64,000 nucleotides of DNA from an uncultured Draconibacterium sp. (GCF_963675585.1 NZ_OY776414.1:2645001-2709000), one strand, 5' to 3'; counted from the stretch's first letter, positions 36,698-45,991 are shown. Numbers and translations are program-made. The notes: generated by a model not told the origin, from the sequence alone.

Positions 36698-36743
36698 AAA
36701 GATCCGATCCTTCTAATTTTTATCTGAGAAGGATCGGATCTTT
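36698..36743 (+). terminator. Strong rho-independent terminator
   Basis: A perfect 17-bp stem: AAAGATCCGATCCTTCT (36698-36714) pairs with its complement at 36727-36743, followed by a T-rich tract. Confidence 0.93.
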
Positions 36744-36814
36744 CTATTTTTCAAGGAGTAAAAATGTATCTAATCCAGTTAAAATAAGGTCCACCAATCC
36801 CAATTCATCAGTTT

Positions 36815-36880
36815 TTCATTTTCTCACTTTTACAATTCATCAATTTTACAATTTTACAATTTACCAGTTTACCAGTTTCT
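36815..36880. repeat. ACAATTT/ACCAGTTT degenerate tandem repeat
   Basis: Words such as acaattcatca, acaatttt, accagttt recur with drift for about 65 bp between the serine hydrolase terminator and the terminator of the decarboxylase operon. It is non-coding. Confidence 0.7.
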
Positions 36881-36883
36881 ACC

Positions 36884-36918
36884 ACCAAAAAAAGGGAAGC
36901 TCCTAACGAAACTTCCCT
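36884..36918 (-). terminator. Terminator of the decarboxylase operon
   Basis: On the minus strand AGGGAAG / CTTCCCT (36893-36899 and 36912-36918) forms a stem followed by a run of seven T, 45 bp beyond the beta-subunit stop. Confidence 0.8.
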
Positions 36919-36962
36919 CATTCTAATATTCGAATAACTATATTCTAACTAAAAATATAATT

Positions 36963-38168
36963 CTATCCTAAAAACGAGATCAATACTCCGGCAGCAACGG
37001 CAGAACCAATTACACCCGAAATATTACTTGCCATACAATACTGAAGTATGTGGTTTTGTTTGTCGTATTTTAAAGCCAGCTCGTTGGCAACACGCGATGC
37101 CATTGGTACAGCGCTTAATCCTGTAGCTCCAATAAGCGGGTTGATTTTCTTTTTGGCAAAGGCATTGTAAATCTTCACCGCAAAAATTCCACCTGCAATA
37201 GAAATAGCGAAAGCCACAAAACCTCCAACAATAATTCCTAATGTTTTAGTCGATAGAAATACCTCTGAAGTCATGGTTGCTCCAACGGTTAAACCAAGGA
37301 AAATAGTAGCTGTATTCATAATCGGACCTTGAGCAGCATCAGCCAAACGACTGGTGGTTGAGCCAATTTCCTTGATTAAGTTACCAAACAAAAGCATACC
37401 TAAAAGCGGTACCGATGAAGGAACCATAATAGCCGCCATTGTTCCCAATGCAATCGGGAAAATGATTTTAGCTGTTTTCATATCCTTAATCTCATGCTTG
37501 GCTGGATACTGTTTCTCCATCTGTTTCATGTTGATCTTGAATTCTTTTTTCGTAATCAACAGTTTAGCCACCAAAGGAACAATTACAGGTACCAAAGCCA
37601 TGTACGAATACGCCGCAATAGCAATAGGCCCCAACAAGTGTGGTGCCAGTTTAATGGTAGTATAAATGGCAGTAGGGCCATCGGCTCCACCAATAATACC
37701 CAGCGATGCAGCTTCTTTAGGAGTAAAACCTACAGCAATTGCACCCAACAAAATGGTGAAAATTCCGATTTGTGCAGCGGCACCAAAAAGTGCCAGCTTC
37801 AGGTTACGAAGCATCGGTCCAAAATCGGTTAGAACACCTACTCCCATAAAAATAACAGGAGGCAGCAAACCCGTTTTAATCAACGAATAATAGAGGTAAT
37901 TCATTATCCCGAATTCGTGTGCAATTTCAAACAGGTTCATGTATCTATGGCCATCCAGCTCTATCAATTCAGAAGGAACAATTCCCATTTGTCCTCCCGG
38001 AAAATTGGCAAGCAAAACGCCAAATGCAATGGGAACAAGCAACAGTGGTTCGTACTGTTTTTTGATACCCAGGTAAAGCAACACAAACGCAATCGCCCAC
38101 ATTATTAATGTTTGCCAGGTGATTGCGCTGAGCGCCGTCATATTAAATAATTCTCTTAGAATATCCAT
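36963..38168 (-). CDS. oadB: Na+-translocating decarboxylase beta subunit
   Basis: A 401-residue inner-membrane protein with about nine or ten hydrophobic segments. Hallmarks of OadB/MmdB/GcdB are PVIFMGVGVLTDFGPML, LGIIGGADGPTAIYTT (the Na+-binding GADGPT) and LLGMLLFGNLIKEIG. The beta subunit decarboxylates carboxybiotin and couples this to Na+ export. It is last in a gamma-alpha-beta operon on the minus strand, 9 bp after the alpha gene, and ends at a terminator. Confidence 0.95.
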   Translation of the reverse strand: MDILRELFNMTALSAITWQTLIMWAIAFVLLYLGIKKQYEPLLLVPIAFGVLLANFPGGQMGIVPSELIELDGHRYMNLFEIAHEFGIMNYLYYSLIKTGLLPPVIFMGVGVLTDFGPMLRNLKLALFGAAAQIGIFTILLGAIAVGFTPKEAASLGIIGGADGPTAIYTTIKLAPHLLGPIAIAAYSYMALVPVIVPLVAKLLITKKEFKINMKQMEKQYPAKHEIKDMKTAKIIFPIALGTMAAIMVPSSVPLLGMLLFGNLIKEIGSTTSRLADAAQGPIMNTATIFLGLTVGATMTSEVFLSTKTLGIIVGGFVAFAISIAGGIFAVKIYNAFAKKKINPLIGATGLSAVPMASRVANELALKYDKQNHILQYCMASNISGVIGSAVAAGVLISFLG

Positions 38169-38177
38169 AAATTCCGA

Positions 38178-40061
38178 TTATCCTAATTGAACCAAAACGT
38201 CATCTTCGTCAACGTTGTCGCCATTCGATTTCAAAATTGCAGTAACAGTTCCTGCAGTTTCAGCAACAATGGCATTGTATGTTTTCATCGATTCGATGTA
38301 ACAAATCAGGTCACCTTCTTTTACTACGTCACCCACTTTAAGGGCAGTTTCGGTATTGTCTTTGGTAAGCATAAATTTACCTTCCAGCGGTGCAATTACT
38401 TCGGCAGCAGCACTGGCAACAGCAGCTGGAGCAGGAGCAGCAGCAGGAGTGGCAGGAGCAGCAGGAGTTGTTGCAACTGCATCGCCATACGATACACCTA
38501 CTGTAAATTTCTCACCATTTACATCAATAATCATTGATTTTGGCTCGAAAGAACCAGCAACTACCGGAGCTGGAGTTTCTTTGTACTCCTTTTTCTCTTT
38601 TGCCTCTTTTTTGCGTGCCAATTCTTCTTCGAATTCTTGTTTTGCTTTGCCCGATTTGTACGCACGGTATTGTTCCGGGTGCATTGCCAATTCGAACAAT
38701 TCTTCATCGTCCTGACCAAAGTCCCAGTTGTTATCCTTCATCTCTTGTTTGTACAAATCAAGATTGTCAGGATATAAATCTTGTGGCACACCAGTGTAGA
38801 ATATTTTTCCGTTCTTTTCTGCCAATTTAATAATTTCAGCATCCAGTTCTCCAGGCAATTTACCCGATTTCCCGCGGATCATATCCCAAATATTATCAGC
38901 AATCATACTCCAGCGTTCGCGTCCTTTAATCAGCTGAACAACATTCATCAGCGCTAAGTTTTTAACGTACTGACTGAATGGAGTTACCAATGGAGGATAA
39001 CCCAACATTGGCCATATATATTCTACTTCCTCAAATAATTTAATCAGCAGATCATCTTGCGATAAAGTTGGTTTATTGCGTTTCTCCAACCATTTGTTCA
39101 AACTTTTCAGGTTGGTATCCAGGTCAGCCATTAAACTACCCATCATTCCACCGGGAAGACCCGAACCGATCAACAATGAGTTCATCTGACGGTTTTTCGA
39201 GCTAATCCAGTATCCAAGGAAATCGTTCATAAACTCCTGAGTTAAGGAACGAACTTCCATATAGGCTTTCATATTGATGTCTTTTACTTTGAAGCCGGCA
39301 TCTTTTAACATTCCCTGCACAGCTAAAACATCAGCGTGACCCGTTCCCCACGAAAGTGGTTCCATTGCCACATCCACATAATCAACACCGGCGCGGGCAG
39401 CTTCTAAAATACTTGCCATAGAAAAACCAGGACCAGAGTGACCGTGATACTGAACAATAGTTTCAGGGTGTTTGGTTTTAATGTTTTTGATGATCTTGCC
39501 AATAAAAGCCGGACGACCAATACCCGCCATGTCCTTTACACAAATTTCATCAGCACCCATCTCAATTAACTGGTTCGCCAAATTGGTGTAGTATTCAACC
39601 GTGTGTACTTTCGAAATTGTTAAACTCAAAGCAGCCTGAGAAATCATACCGCCTTCTTTAGCAAATTTAATCGAGTTTTCAAGGTTACGCGGGTCGTTCA
39701 ATCCACAGAAAGAACGTGCAATATCGGTACCTTGCAATTTTTTTACTTTGTACATTAACTTACGAACATCGGCAGGAACCGGGCTCATTCTAATTCCATT
39801 CAAAGCACGCTCTAACATGTGTGTTTGAATACCCGCATCGTTGAACGGCTGTGTCCAGCGGCGGTTTGCCACGTTTGGATTTTCTCCAAAAAGTAAGTTA
39901 ATCTGTTCAAATCCGCCACCGTTGGTTTCAACCCTGTCGAAACACCCCATATCGATAATTGCCGGCGCAACTTTTTCTAATTGTTCTACTTTGGGAACGT
40001 ATTTTCCCGACGACTGCCACATATCTCTATACAGCAAACTAAATTTAATCTCTCTACTCAT
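38178..40061 (-). CDS. oadA: Biotin-dependent decarboxylase alpha subunit (OadA-like)
   Basis: A 627-residue cytoplasmic subunit. The N-terminal carboxyltransferase TIM barrel has LLYRDMWQSS (metal Asp), ICVKDMAGIG (Lys) and VQYHGHSGPGF (metal His pair). A conserved carboxylase domain follows to about residue 500. Then come a charged stretch, a Pro/Ala linker (residues ~535-560) and a biotinyl domain with IESMKTYN, Lys593 being the biotinylated residue. It transfers CO2 from oxaloacetate, or possibly pyruvate-derived substrate, to biotin. The gamma gene lies 39 bp upstream. Confidence 0.95.
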   Translation of the reverse strand: MSREIKFSLLYRDMWQSSGKYVPKVEQLEKVAPAIIDMGCFDRVETNGGGFEQINLLFGENPNVANRRWTQPFNDAGIQTHMLERALNGIRMSPVPADVRKLMYKVKKLQGTDIARSFCGLNDPRNLENSIKFAKEGGMISQAALSLTISKVHTVEYYTNLANQLIEMGADEICVKDMAGIGRPAFIGKIIKNIKTKHPETIVQYHGHSGPGFSMASILEAARAGVDYVDVAMEPLSWGTGHADVLAVQGMLKDAGFKVKDINMKAYMEVRSLTQEFMNDFLGYWISSKNRQMNSLLIGSGLPGGMMGSLMADLDTNLKSLNKWLEKRNKPTLSQDDLLIKLFEEVEYIWPMLGYPPLVTPFSQYVKNLALMNVVQLIKGRERWSMIADNIWDMIRGKSGKLPGELDAEIIKLAEKNGKIFYTGVPQDLYPDNLDLYKQEMKDNNWDFGQDDEELFELAMHPEQYRAYKSGKAKQEFEEELARKKEAKEKKEYKETPAPVVAGSFEPKSMIIDVNGEKFTVGVSYGDAVATTPAAPATPAAAPAPAAVASAAAEVIAPLEGKFMLTKDNTETALKVGDVVKEGDLICYIESMKTYNAIVAETAGTVTAILKSNGDNVDEDDVLVQLG

Positions 40062-40100
40062 TTCAGTCTTATTTTTAGTTCTAATTGGATTAATAATTAT

Positions 40101-40358
40101 CTACTGGTTCTTCAATTTTTCAATCGAAGTAACTTTTCCTTTTCCTAAAGTTGTGATTTCAACTGCCGAAATAATAGCAGCAAGTTTTGAGGGGCTTATC
40201 GTTGGGCTTGCCTTGCCTGCAGCTACTGTGGGCGCTACCGGTACCGGGGCAAATTTATTGGTTAATCGTATGATTATATTACCGAGCACTACCACCATTA
40301 TCAGAATAAAAAATACGGTGCTCATCCCTGTCAACATTAATTTTAAAGCTTCGTTCAT
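40101..40358 (-). CDS. oadG: Decarboxylase gamma subunit
   Basis: An 85-residue protein: one membrane helix (LTGMSTVFFILIMVVVLGNI), a Pro/Ala-rich linker with APVPVAPTVAAG, and a cytoplasmic tail. This fits OadG, which holds the alpha and beta subunits together. ATG 40358 (MNEALKLMLTGM) is preferred to the upstream in-frame ATG 40400, which would overlap the promoter. It is the first gene of the operon. Confidence 0.85.
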   Translation of the reverse strand: MNEALKLMLTGMSTVFFILIMVVVLGNIIIRLTNKFAPVPVAPTVAAGKASPTISPSKLAAIISAVEITTLGKGKVTSIEKLKNQ

Positions 40359-40397
40359 AAGATTTTGATTAAAATTTTCCTGTAAAAAAGAAGGTTG

Positions 40398-40405
40398 CAA
40401 ATATA
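40398..40405 (-). promoter_or_regulatory. Promoter of the decarboxylase operon
   Basis: On the minus strand TATATTTG matches TAnnTTTG, with TTTG 17 bp further upstream as a -33 element. This is the best full Bacteroidota-type promoter in the window. It sits about 40 bp before the gamma-subunit start. Confidence 0.7.
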
Positions 40406-40914
40406 GAATTGTGCATTAATCACAAAATTATTTCGCTTACAAATTGAAATAAAAGAACAAGATTTAACAATGATTTGTAAGCTTAAATAAAGAATTATTT
40501 CTCTTTTGCTACTCAACAAACTGTTTTTTAAACATTTATACCAAATATCTAAAAATCAGACAAAATAGTATTAATAATTTGATAACATTAATGAGTTAAC
40601 ATTGGAAGAGAATCAGGATAAAATCCCTTCGAAAAAGCCCAATTAAGCACAAATATCAAGGATTTTGAAAATTCAATTAGAGAACTTTTTCTTTTATAAA
40701 ATCAGGCAATATTTAAGGACTACTTTTTAGAAGCTGATGAAATCAAAAAAATAAGATGCGATTTAATGTTGGTGCATACTTTTCGGAATTAAATAAAATT
40801 ATTGGCTTCTGTTCATCAATAAAACTTTTTACCAAACAATAGTGAAACAAAATAAACAATTATCATCAGGTAGCGTCAATCATTTGATGTACCTTTAAAA
40901 CCAATAAATAAATT
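40406..40914. other. Long AT-rich divergent intergenic region
   Basis: About 510 bp between the decarboxylase promoter and the NYN gene. I see no ORF with coding character, no tRNA-like fold and no clear repeat. It may hold a decayed gene or a long leader for the NYN gene. Confidence 0.35.
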
Positions 40915-41673
40915 ATGGACAAAGATTTAAAATTAGCCGTCTTAATCGACGGCGATAATATTCCATCTGCTTATGTAAAAGAGATGATGGAGGAGATTGC
41001 CAAATACGGGAATCCAACGATAAAACGAATTTATGGCGACTGGACCAAACCTACACTTTCGAAATGGAAAAACCTTTTGCTGGAAAATGCAATTACACCT
41101 ACCCAGCAGTACGCTTACACTTCGGGTAAAAATGCTACCGACTCGGCAATGATAATTGATGCAATGGACATTTTGTACAGCGAAAAGGTGAATGGATTTT
41201 GCCTGGTATCGAGCGATAGCGATTTTACACGACTTGCAACCCGTTTGCGCGAAGCCGGCATGCATGTAATTGGGATTGGCGAAAAGAAAACACCGGAACC
41301 GTTTATTGTAGCGTGCGACCGTTTTATATATATTGAAATATTACGCAACCGCTCAAAAGAAAGCGAAAGCGAAAATGAAAGCAGCACTACTCCCGACAAA
41401 ACGGAAAAGAAAAGCGGCGTTGATAAAATCACTCCAAAGGTAATTCGTCTAATTTCTAAAACCATTTCGGATTTAGCCGACGATGACGGTTGGGCATTTT
41501 TGGGAGACGTTGGCAGTTTGCTTCAAAAGAAACAACCCAATTTCGACTCAAGAAATTACGGCTTTGAAAAACTTACGCCGCTAATTAATTCCATCGGAAA
41601 ATATGAAATCGATCAGCGCGAAAGTTACAAAGGGAAGTTTAAGTTGATTTACGTACGCATTAAAAAGCGTTAA
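40915..41673 (+). CDS. NYN-domain (PIN-like) protein with OST-HTH/LOTUS-like tail
   Basis: A 252-residue cytoplasmic protein. The N-terminal NYN domain of the LabA/DUF88 group carries the acidic residues expected for a metal-dependent RNase: AVLIDGDNIPSAYV, KNATDSAMIIDAMDIL and CLVSSDSDFTRLATRLREAG. A charged linker (about residues 146-170) leads to a winged-helix-like C-terminal domain (FLGDVGSLLQKKQPNFDSRN, FEKLTPLINS) that fits OST-HTH/LOTUS, which binds RNA. It is likely an RNA-processing nuclease; the target is unknown. Confidence 0.9.
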   Translation: MDKDLKLAVLIDGDNIPSAYVKEMMEEIAKYGNPTIKRIYGDWTKPTLSKWKNLLLENAITPTQQYAYTSGKNATDSAMIIDAMDILYSEKVNGFCLVSSDSDFTRLATRLREAGMHVIGIGEKKTPEPFIVACDRFIYIEILRNRSKESESENESSTTPDKTEKKSGVDKITPKVIRLISKTISDLADDDGWAFLGDVGSLLQKKQPNFDSRNYGFEKLTPLINSIGKYEIDQRESYKGKFKLIYVRIKKR

Positions 41674-41696
41674 AGCAATAAATTAAAACATAAAAA

Positions 41697-41774
41697 GAGG
41701 CTGCATCAAAAGTTAATTACTGCGTCATTCTGAAACACGGACCAATTCAGTAATTCTACTTAAGAAACAGCCTC
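41697..41774. repeat. Nested inverted repeat, also minus-strand terminator
   Basis: Outer arms GAGGCTG (41697) and CAGCCTC (41768) enclose inner arms AATTACTG (41715) and CAGTAATT (41748), with GTCATTCTGAA inside. On the minus strand the outer stem is followed by TTTTTATG, so it can terminate the Hsp20 transcript. The form resembles dispersed Bacteroidota intergenic repeats. Confidence 0.7.
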
Positions 41775-41783
41775 CGTACTTGT

Positions 41784-42233
41784 TTATGAAATTTTAATTT
41801 GTTTTGCCGGCTTTGGCTTTATTTCTTCACGTTTTGGCAATGTTACATGTAAAATACCATTGTTGTACTTTGCCGATATTTTTTCGGCATTCACAAAAGT
41901 TTCCGGCACTGTAAAAGTACGTTGAAACGATTGATAACTGAACTCTTTGCGCGTAAGCACTTCTCCCTCTTTTTCTTCTTTGTTCTCACTTTTCTCTGAC
42001 GAAATGGTCAGTCGGCCATTGTCGTAGTTCAGTTTAAAATCGTTTTTTTCCAAACCAGGAGCAGCAACGTCAATTAAAAATTCGTTGTCGTTTTCTTTTA
42101 CATTCACAGCAGGTAATGTTGAATTACTTCCTGCGTAATTCCTGGTATTCCAGTCCATCAAATTTCCTCCAAAGAACTTGTCTAGTAACGAAGGAAGTGA
42201 TGTGTAATCGTTGTTAAATAATGTGGGTGTCAT
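41784..42233 (-). CDS. hsp20: Hsp20/alpha-crystallin small heat shock protein
   Basis: A 149-residue chaperone that holds unfolding proteins in the cytoplasm without ATP. The alpha-crystallin domain runs from about residue 45 (PAVNVKENDNEFLIDVAAPG) to 140, with FKLNYDNGRLTISSE, the strand RTFTVPETFVNAEKISAKYN and GILHVTLPKREE. A short I-x-I-like tail (AKQIKIS) ends the protein, which usually drives oligomer formation. No CIRCE-type element was recognised in the upstream DNA. Confidence 0.95.
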   Translation of the reverse strand: MTPTLFNNDYTSLPSLLDKFFGGNLMDWNTRNYAGSNSTLPAVNVKENDNEFLIDVAAPGLEKNDFKLNYDNGRLTISSEKSENKEEKEGEVLTRKEFSYQSFQRTFTVPETFVNAEKISAKYNNGILHVTLPKREEIKPKPAKQIKIS

Positions 42234-42540
42234 AATTTAATCCTCCATTTTTTAATTAGACTTTACGTTATTTCTCTCAGCATTTATTTTACAAACAAAA
42301 TGCCAGCAAACATTATTTTAAAGCGTGTAATAAAGTAACTTTTTGAACGACAAATATTTAGAAAAACCACTACAAAAACCGCCACAAACCAAACCCAAAC
42401 AACTCTGAAACAATGACATACACACCAAAACATCGACTTACATTTTGACATTTCAAACTGAAAAACTGACACTATGAAAAGGGAAATTTAATAGATAAAG
42501 ATCCTGTATGAGCTGACGAACCGGACGACAGATCCGCCCC
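42234..42540. other. Intergenic DNA upstream of Hsp20
   Basis: About 300 bp that should include the Hsp20 promoter. A minus-strand ORF here (62 codons) is V/F/C-rich low complexity and unlikely to be real. The composite heptamer array begins at its right end. Confidence 0.35.
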
Positions 42541-43047
42541 CTGAACTCTGAACCCTGAACCCTAAACTCTAAACTCTGAACCCTGAACTCTAAACTCTTT
42601 CTTCCTGAATACATTTAAAACCACAACAGAAATTTAGATCCTGAAATAAATTCAGGATGACACTCCGAACTCTAAACTCTAAACTCTGAACTCTAAACAC
42701 TTTCTTCCTAAATACAGTTAAAACCACAACACGAATTTAGATCCTGAAATAAATTCAGAATGACACTCCGAACTCTGAACCCTGAACCCTAAACTCTGAA
42801 CTCTAAACTCTAAACACTTGCTTCCCGAATACATTTAAAACCACAACAGAAATTTAGATCCTGAAATAAATTCAGGATGACGCTCCGAACTCCGAACTCT
42901 AAACCCTAAATTCTGAACACTAAACTCTGAACCCTGAACTCTGAACACTTTCTTCCTAAATACAGTTAAAACCACAACAGAAATTTAGATCCTGAAATAA
43001 ATTCAGGATGACGCTCCGAACTCTAAACTCCGAACTCAAAACCCTGA
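42541..43047. repeat. Composite array of heptamers and hairpin modules
   Basis: Blocks of the heptamer RAACYCT (gaactct, aaactct, gaaccct) alternate with a ~68-bp module. The module holds cttcctaaatac, ttaaaaccacaac and a hairpin, ATCCTGAA-ATAAA-TTCAGGAT. Module hairpins start at 42637, 42740, 42857 and 42988, so the spacings are 103, 117 and 131 bp, each larger by 14. I count 8, 5, 7, 9 and 4 heptamers in successive blocks. The array runs up to the SNF2 helicase stop and has no convincing ORF. Confidence 0.92.
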
Positions 43048-43048
43048 T

Positions 43049-45991
43049 CTACTTAAACAGCTCCACAATTTCTTCCTGAGTAATTTCCTGAAACGGATTA
43101 TTCGAATTAATAAACTTATCGGCCAGCGAACTTTTGCGGTCTTTCAGTTTTTGAATTTTTTCTTCGATGGAGTTTTCGGTGATAAAACGGTACACAAAAA
43201 CATGTTTGTCCTGTCCAATCCGGTGAGCACGATTGATGGCCTGGTTTTCGGCTGCAGGGTTCCACCATGGATCGATAATAAATACATAGTCGGCTTCGGT
43301 TAAATTTAGTCCTACCCCACCCGCTTTTAGCGATATCAGAAAAATACGGTTATCCGGATCTTCCTGAAAAGCTTTTATCACTTTTTCGCGTTTGGTAGTT
43401 TGCCCGGTGAGCTTGCTGTACTTCCACTTTTGTTCGTCAATTTTTTGCTGAAGCAATTCGAGGTGACTTACAAACGAAGAAAATATAAGTACCTTGTGTT
43501 TTTCGGCCACCAGGTTTTTTAGCATTCTGAAAATCTCATTAAACTTTCCGGATGATTCCTCCACGCCTTTTTCAGCCAAAGAGGGGTGGTTGGCCAGCTG
43601 CCTTAATTTTGTCAGCCCCTGTAAAACAACAAACGACGATTTTTTTACACCATCCTGTTCAATGGCTGTTAATATTGTATTTCTGATGATCGACTTTTCC
43701 TCTTCATACATTTTGTGCTGCTCACCAGCCATCGGACAAATCCGTATTTCTTCCATTAATGGAGGCAGATCCTTTGCCACTTCATCCTTTTTTCGGCGCA
43801 AAACAAAGGGACGGATCATCAACTGCAGTTTTTCCATTTGTTCCTGATTGGCATGCTTTTCAATGGGTGTAATAAACGAACGCCGGAAAAAAGCCAGGTT
43901 TCCCAAAATACCGGGATTAAGGAAATTCATTTGCGACCACAAATCGGAAAGCGAGTTTTCGATGGGAGTGCCGGTAATAACCAGTTTATGTTGCGCCTGC
44001 AAGGTTAAAACTGCCCTGTACGTTTTCGAAGTCGAGTTTTTAATGGATTGGCTTTCATCCAAAATCAAATAAAAAAAGTGGTTTTTTGTGAGAATCTCAA
44101 TATCATTTCTCACCGTACCGTAGGTCGTAATAATTACATCGTAAAAACGGGCGATCTTTTCAATGTCTTCTACTTTTTTTCGCTGTGTTCCAATGTATTG
44201 ATACACTTTTAGTGCAGGCGTAAATTTCTGAATTTCGTTGCTCCAGTTGTGTACCAGCGAGGTAGGCACAACAATTAAACTGGCCGGCTGTACATGTTCT
44301 ATCTCTTCTGTATCATTGGCAAACATATCCAACTGTCCTTTGGCTGCAATCGGATTTTGCACCTTAATTCCCTGTCTGCTTCGTTTTAGTTTCAGCAAAA
44401 GAGTGAGCGTTTGTAAGGTTTTACCCAAGCCCATATCATCAGCCAAACAACCGCCCATCCCACTTTTGTACAAACCATACATCCAGTTAAATCCTTCCTC
44501 CTGATACGCTCTTAATTTAGCATGCAATTTTGACGGCAAAACAACCTGCTCGTTTTCTGCATTTACCAACTCTTCGAATTTCTGTTTTACCAGTTTATCG
44601 GTTGATTGTATGGTATCCTGCAATAAGGTAAAGTGGTGTTTTTCAAATTGAATCCGATCACCCCGGCTTTTTCCAAATGGCAATAATCCTTTGTACCGCG
44701 CAAACCACTCTTCAGGCAAAACCGCCACTTCGCCATTGGGCAACTCAAACTCCCGAATATCGTTTAAAATGTATTTTTTTAGCTGAATAAACGGAATGCT
44801 GAATTCGCCAAAACGAACAACCGCATACACATCAAACCAATCGCCTTTGGTTTGTGTTTTAAGCTCCAGGTTCTGACTTCCTGTGAAATATTTTTTATCC
44901 AGTTGCTTCTGCCTGATTTGTATTCCGCTTTTTTCAAGTTCCGGACGATGCTCGTTCAACCAGTTTATAAAATAGTAGAGTGCATTTTGTTGTTCCAACA
45001 AATGCAAACCGTTTAACGTAAAAGAGCCATTCTCTTCAATCAAACCGGCTTTAAATATTACTTCTATAATTTGCTTTTCCCAATTGAAATTCCGGACCGT
45101 TTTCCGGAATTCAAACGATGCGTTTTTCTTTTGTAAGCTAACTGCAATTTTCCTCCCCGAACTGGGTAAAAACTTTTCGTCGCCGTACTTGAAATGCAAA
45201 ACCAGGCAAGGCTTGTATTGTAAATTCATTTCCAAAACCAATTCCGCCTTCCGATCCGCATCGGCAAGTTTAATTTCAAATCCACTTGCATTTACTTCAT
45301 AATCGCGAATGGTATTTAGAACAAAACCCGAATAATATTTATCTTCAATGCTATTGGGAACCGAAACATAATCCTTCTCAAAAAAGGGCATCAGCTTTTT
45401 GGCATTCAAATTTTCAAACGCCAGCAGCTGGTTTCGGTACAGCATCAAACACGGATCGTTGGTAACAATTTTACACGTTCGCGCCGACAAAACCAACTCC
45501 TGCTCCTCCAAAAACACCTTTAACTGATAGCGTGTTTGTGTTGAATTGCGTTCGAAATAAAACCTTGGATGTGCAAACAAGGGATGAACACCAATCTCAT
45601 CCTCGTCGTATAAATTGGAATATTTTGCCTCCTTTTTAAACAAGCGAACCGGACTTAACATTAATATTGAAGTCACCTCCATCATACATTTTTCAATGTA
45701 CGGAGTAATCTGTTTTTCGAAATAACCCGGTTTGAGCGTTGCAAAAAATTCGGAAACACTTTTTGCCCTCGAAAACTTTTTCACCAAAGCTTCATCGCTG
45801 TATTTTTCAATCAGGTTAACCAGCTCTTTTTCAAAGGGCCGCCAATTGTATGAGGAATCATTTAAATCGCGGGGTTTTACCAATCCCGACACAGTATAGA
45901 ACCTCTTTTGTTTTTTAATCAAAAAAGGTTGAAATACCAATCCCAGAAACCGGTGCTCGGTTAATCCTATTATAAATTCAAATTCCTCCAT
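43049..45991 (-). CDS. SNF2-family DNA helicase/ATPase
   Basis: A 980-residue protein. The first ~470 residues are a poorly conserved region seen in bacterial RapA/HepA-like SNF2 proteins. The helicase core follows: Walker A DDMGLGKTLQTLTLL (about residue 519), the DExx box LILDESQSIKN (about 645), TGTPIENSLSDLWSQ, and in lobe 2 SLKAGGVGLNLTEADYVFI and NRAHRIGQDKHVFVYRF (about 925). Such ATPases move along double-stranded DNA and remodel protein-DNA complexes or RNA polymerase. No methyltransferase or nuclease partner is adjacent, so I see no defence context. Confidence 0.93.
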   Translation of the reverse strand: MEEFEFIIGLTEHRFLGLVFQPFLIKKQKRFYTVSGLVKPRDLNDSSYNWRPFEKELVNLIEKYSDEALVKKFSRAKSVSEFFATLKPGYFEKQITPYIEKCMMEVTSILMLSPVRLFKKEAKYSNLYDEDEIGVHPLFAHPRFYFERNSTQTRYQLKVFLEEQELVLSARTCKIVTNDPCLMLYRNQLLAFENLNAKKLMPFFEKDYVSVPNSIEDKYYSGFVLNTIRDYEVNASGFEIKLADADRKAELVLEMNLQYKPCLVLHFKYGDEKFLPSSGRKIAVSLQKKNASFEFRKTVRNFNWEKQIIEVIFKAGLIEENGSFTLNGLHLLEQQNALYYFINWLNEHRPELEKSGIQIRQKQLDKKYFTGSQNLELKTQTKGDWFDVYAVVRFGEFSIPFIQLKKYILNDIREFELPNGEVAVLPEEWFARYKGLLPFGKSRGDRIQFEKHHFTLLQDTIQSTDKLVKQKFEELVNAENEQVVLPSKLHAKLRAYQEEGFNWMYGLYKSGMGGCLADDMGLGKTLQTLTLLLKLKRSRQGIKVQNPIAAKGQLDMFANDTEEIEHVQPASLIVVPTSLVHNWSNEIQKFTPALKVYQYIGTQRKKVEDIEKIARFYDVIITTYGTVRNDIEILTKNHFFYLILDESQSIKNSTSKTYRAVLTLQAQHKLVITGTPIENSLSDLWSQMNFLNPGILGNLAFFRRSFITPIEKHANQEQMEKLQLMIRPFVLRRKKDEVAKDLPPLMEEIRICPMAGEQHKMYEEEKSIIRNTILTAIEQDGVKKSSFVVLQGLTKLRQLANHPSLAEKGVEESSGKFNEIFRMLKNLVAEKHKVLIFSSFVSHLELLQQKIDEQKWKYSKLTGQTTKREKVIKAFQEDPDNRIFLISLKAGGVGLNLTEADYVFIIDPWWNPAAENQAINRAHRIGQDKHVFVYRFITENSIEEKIQKLKDRKSSLADKFINSNNPFQEITQEEIVELFK

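Noticed and set aside
40406-40914. Decayed gene or RNA gene in the long gap
   Set aside because: No frame, hairpin or tRNA-like pattern was strong enough to support a call.
42284-42472. 62-codon minus-strand ORF
   Set aside because: Val/Phe/Cys-rich low-complexity translation of A- and C-rich intergenic DNA, with no partner or motif.
42541-43047. Possible CRISPR array
   Set aside because: The segments between hairpins are not unique spacers; they are heptamer repeats of changing number, and no cas gene is present.
43049-45991. DISARM-like defence helicase
   Set aside because: The SNF2 core is present, but no DrmB-type protein, methyltransferase or phospholipase-D nuclease is nearby.
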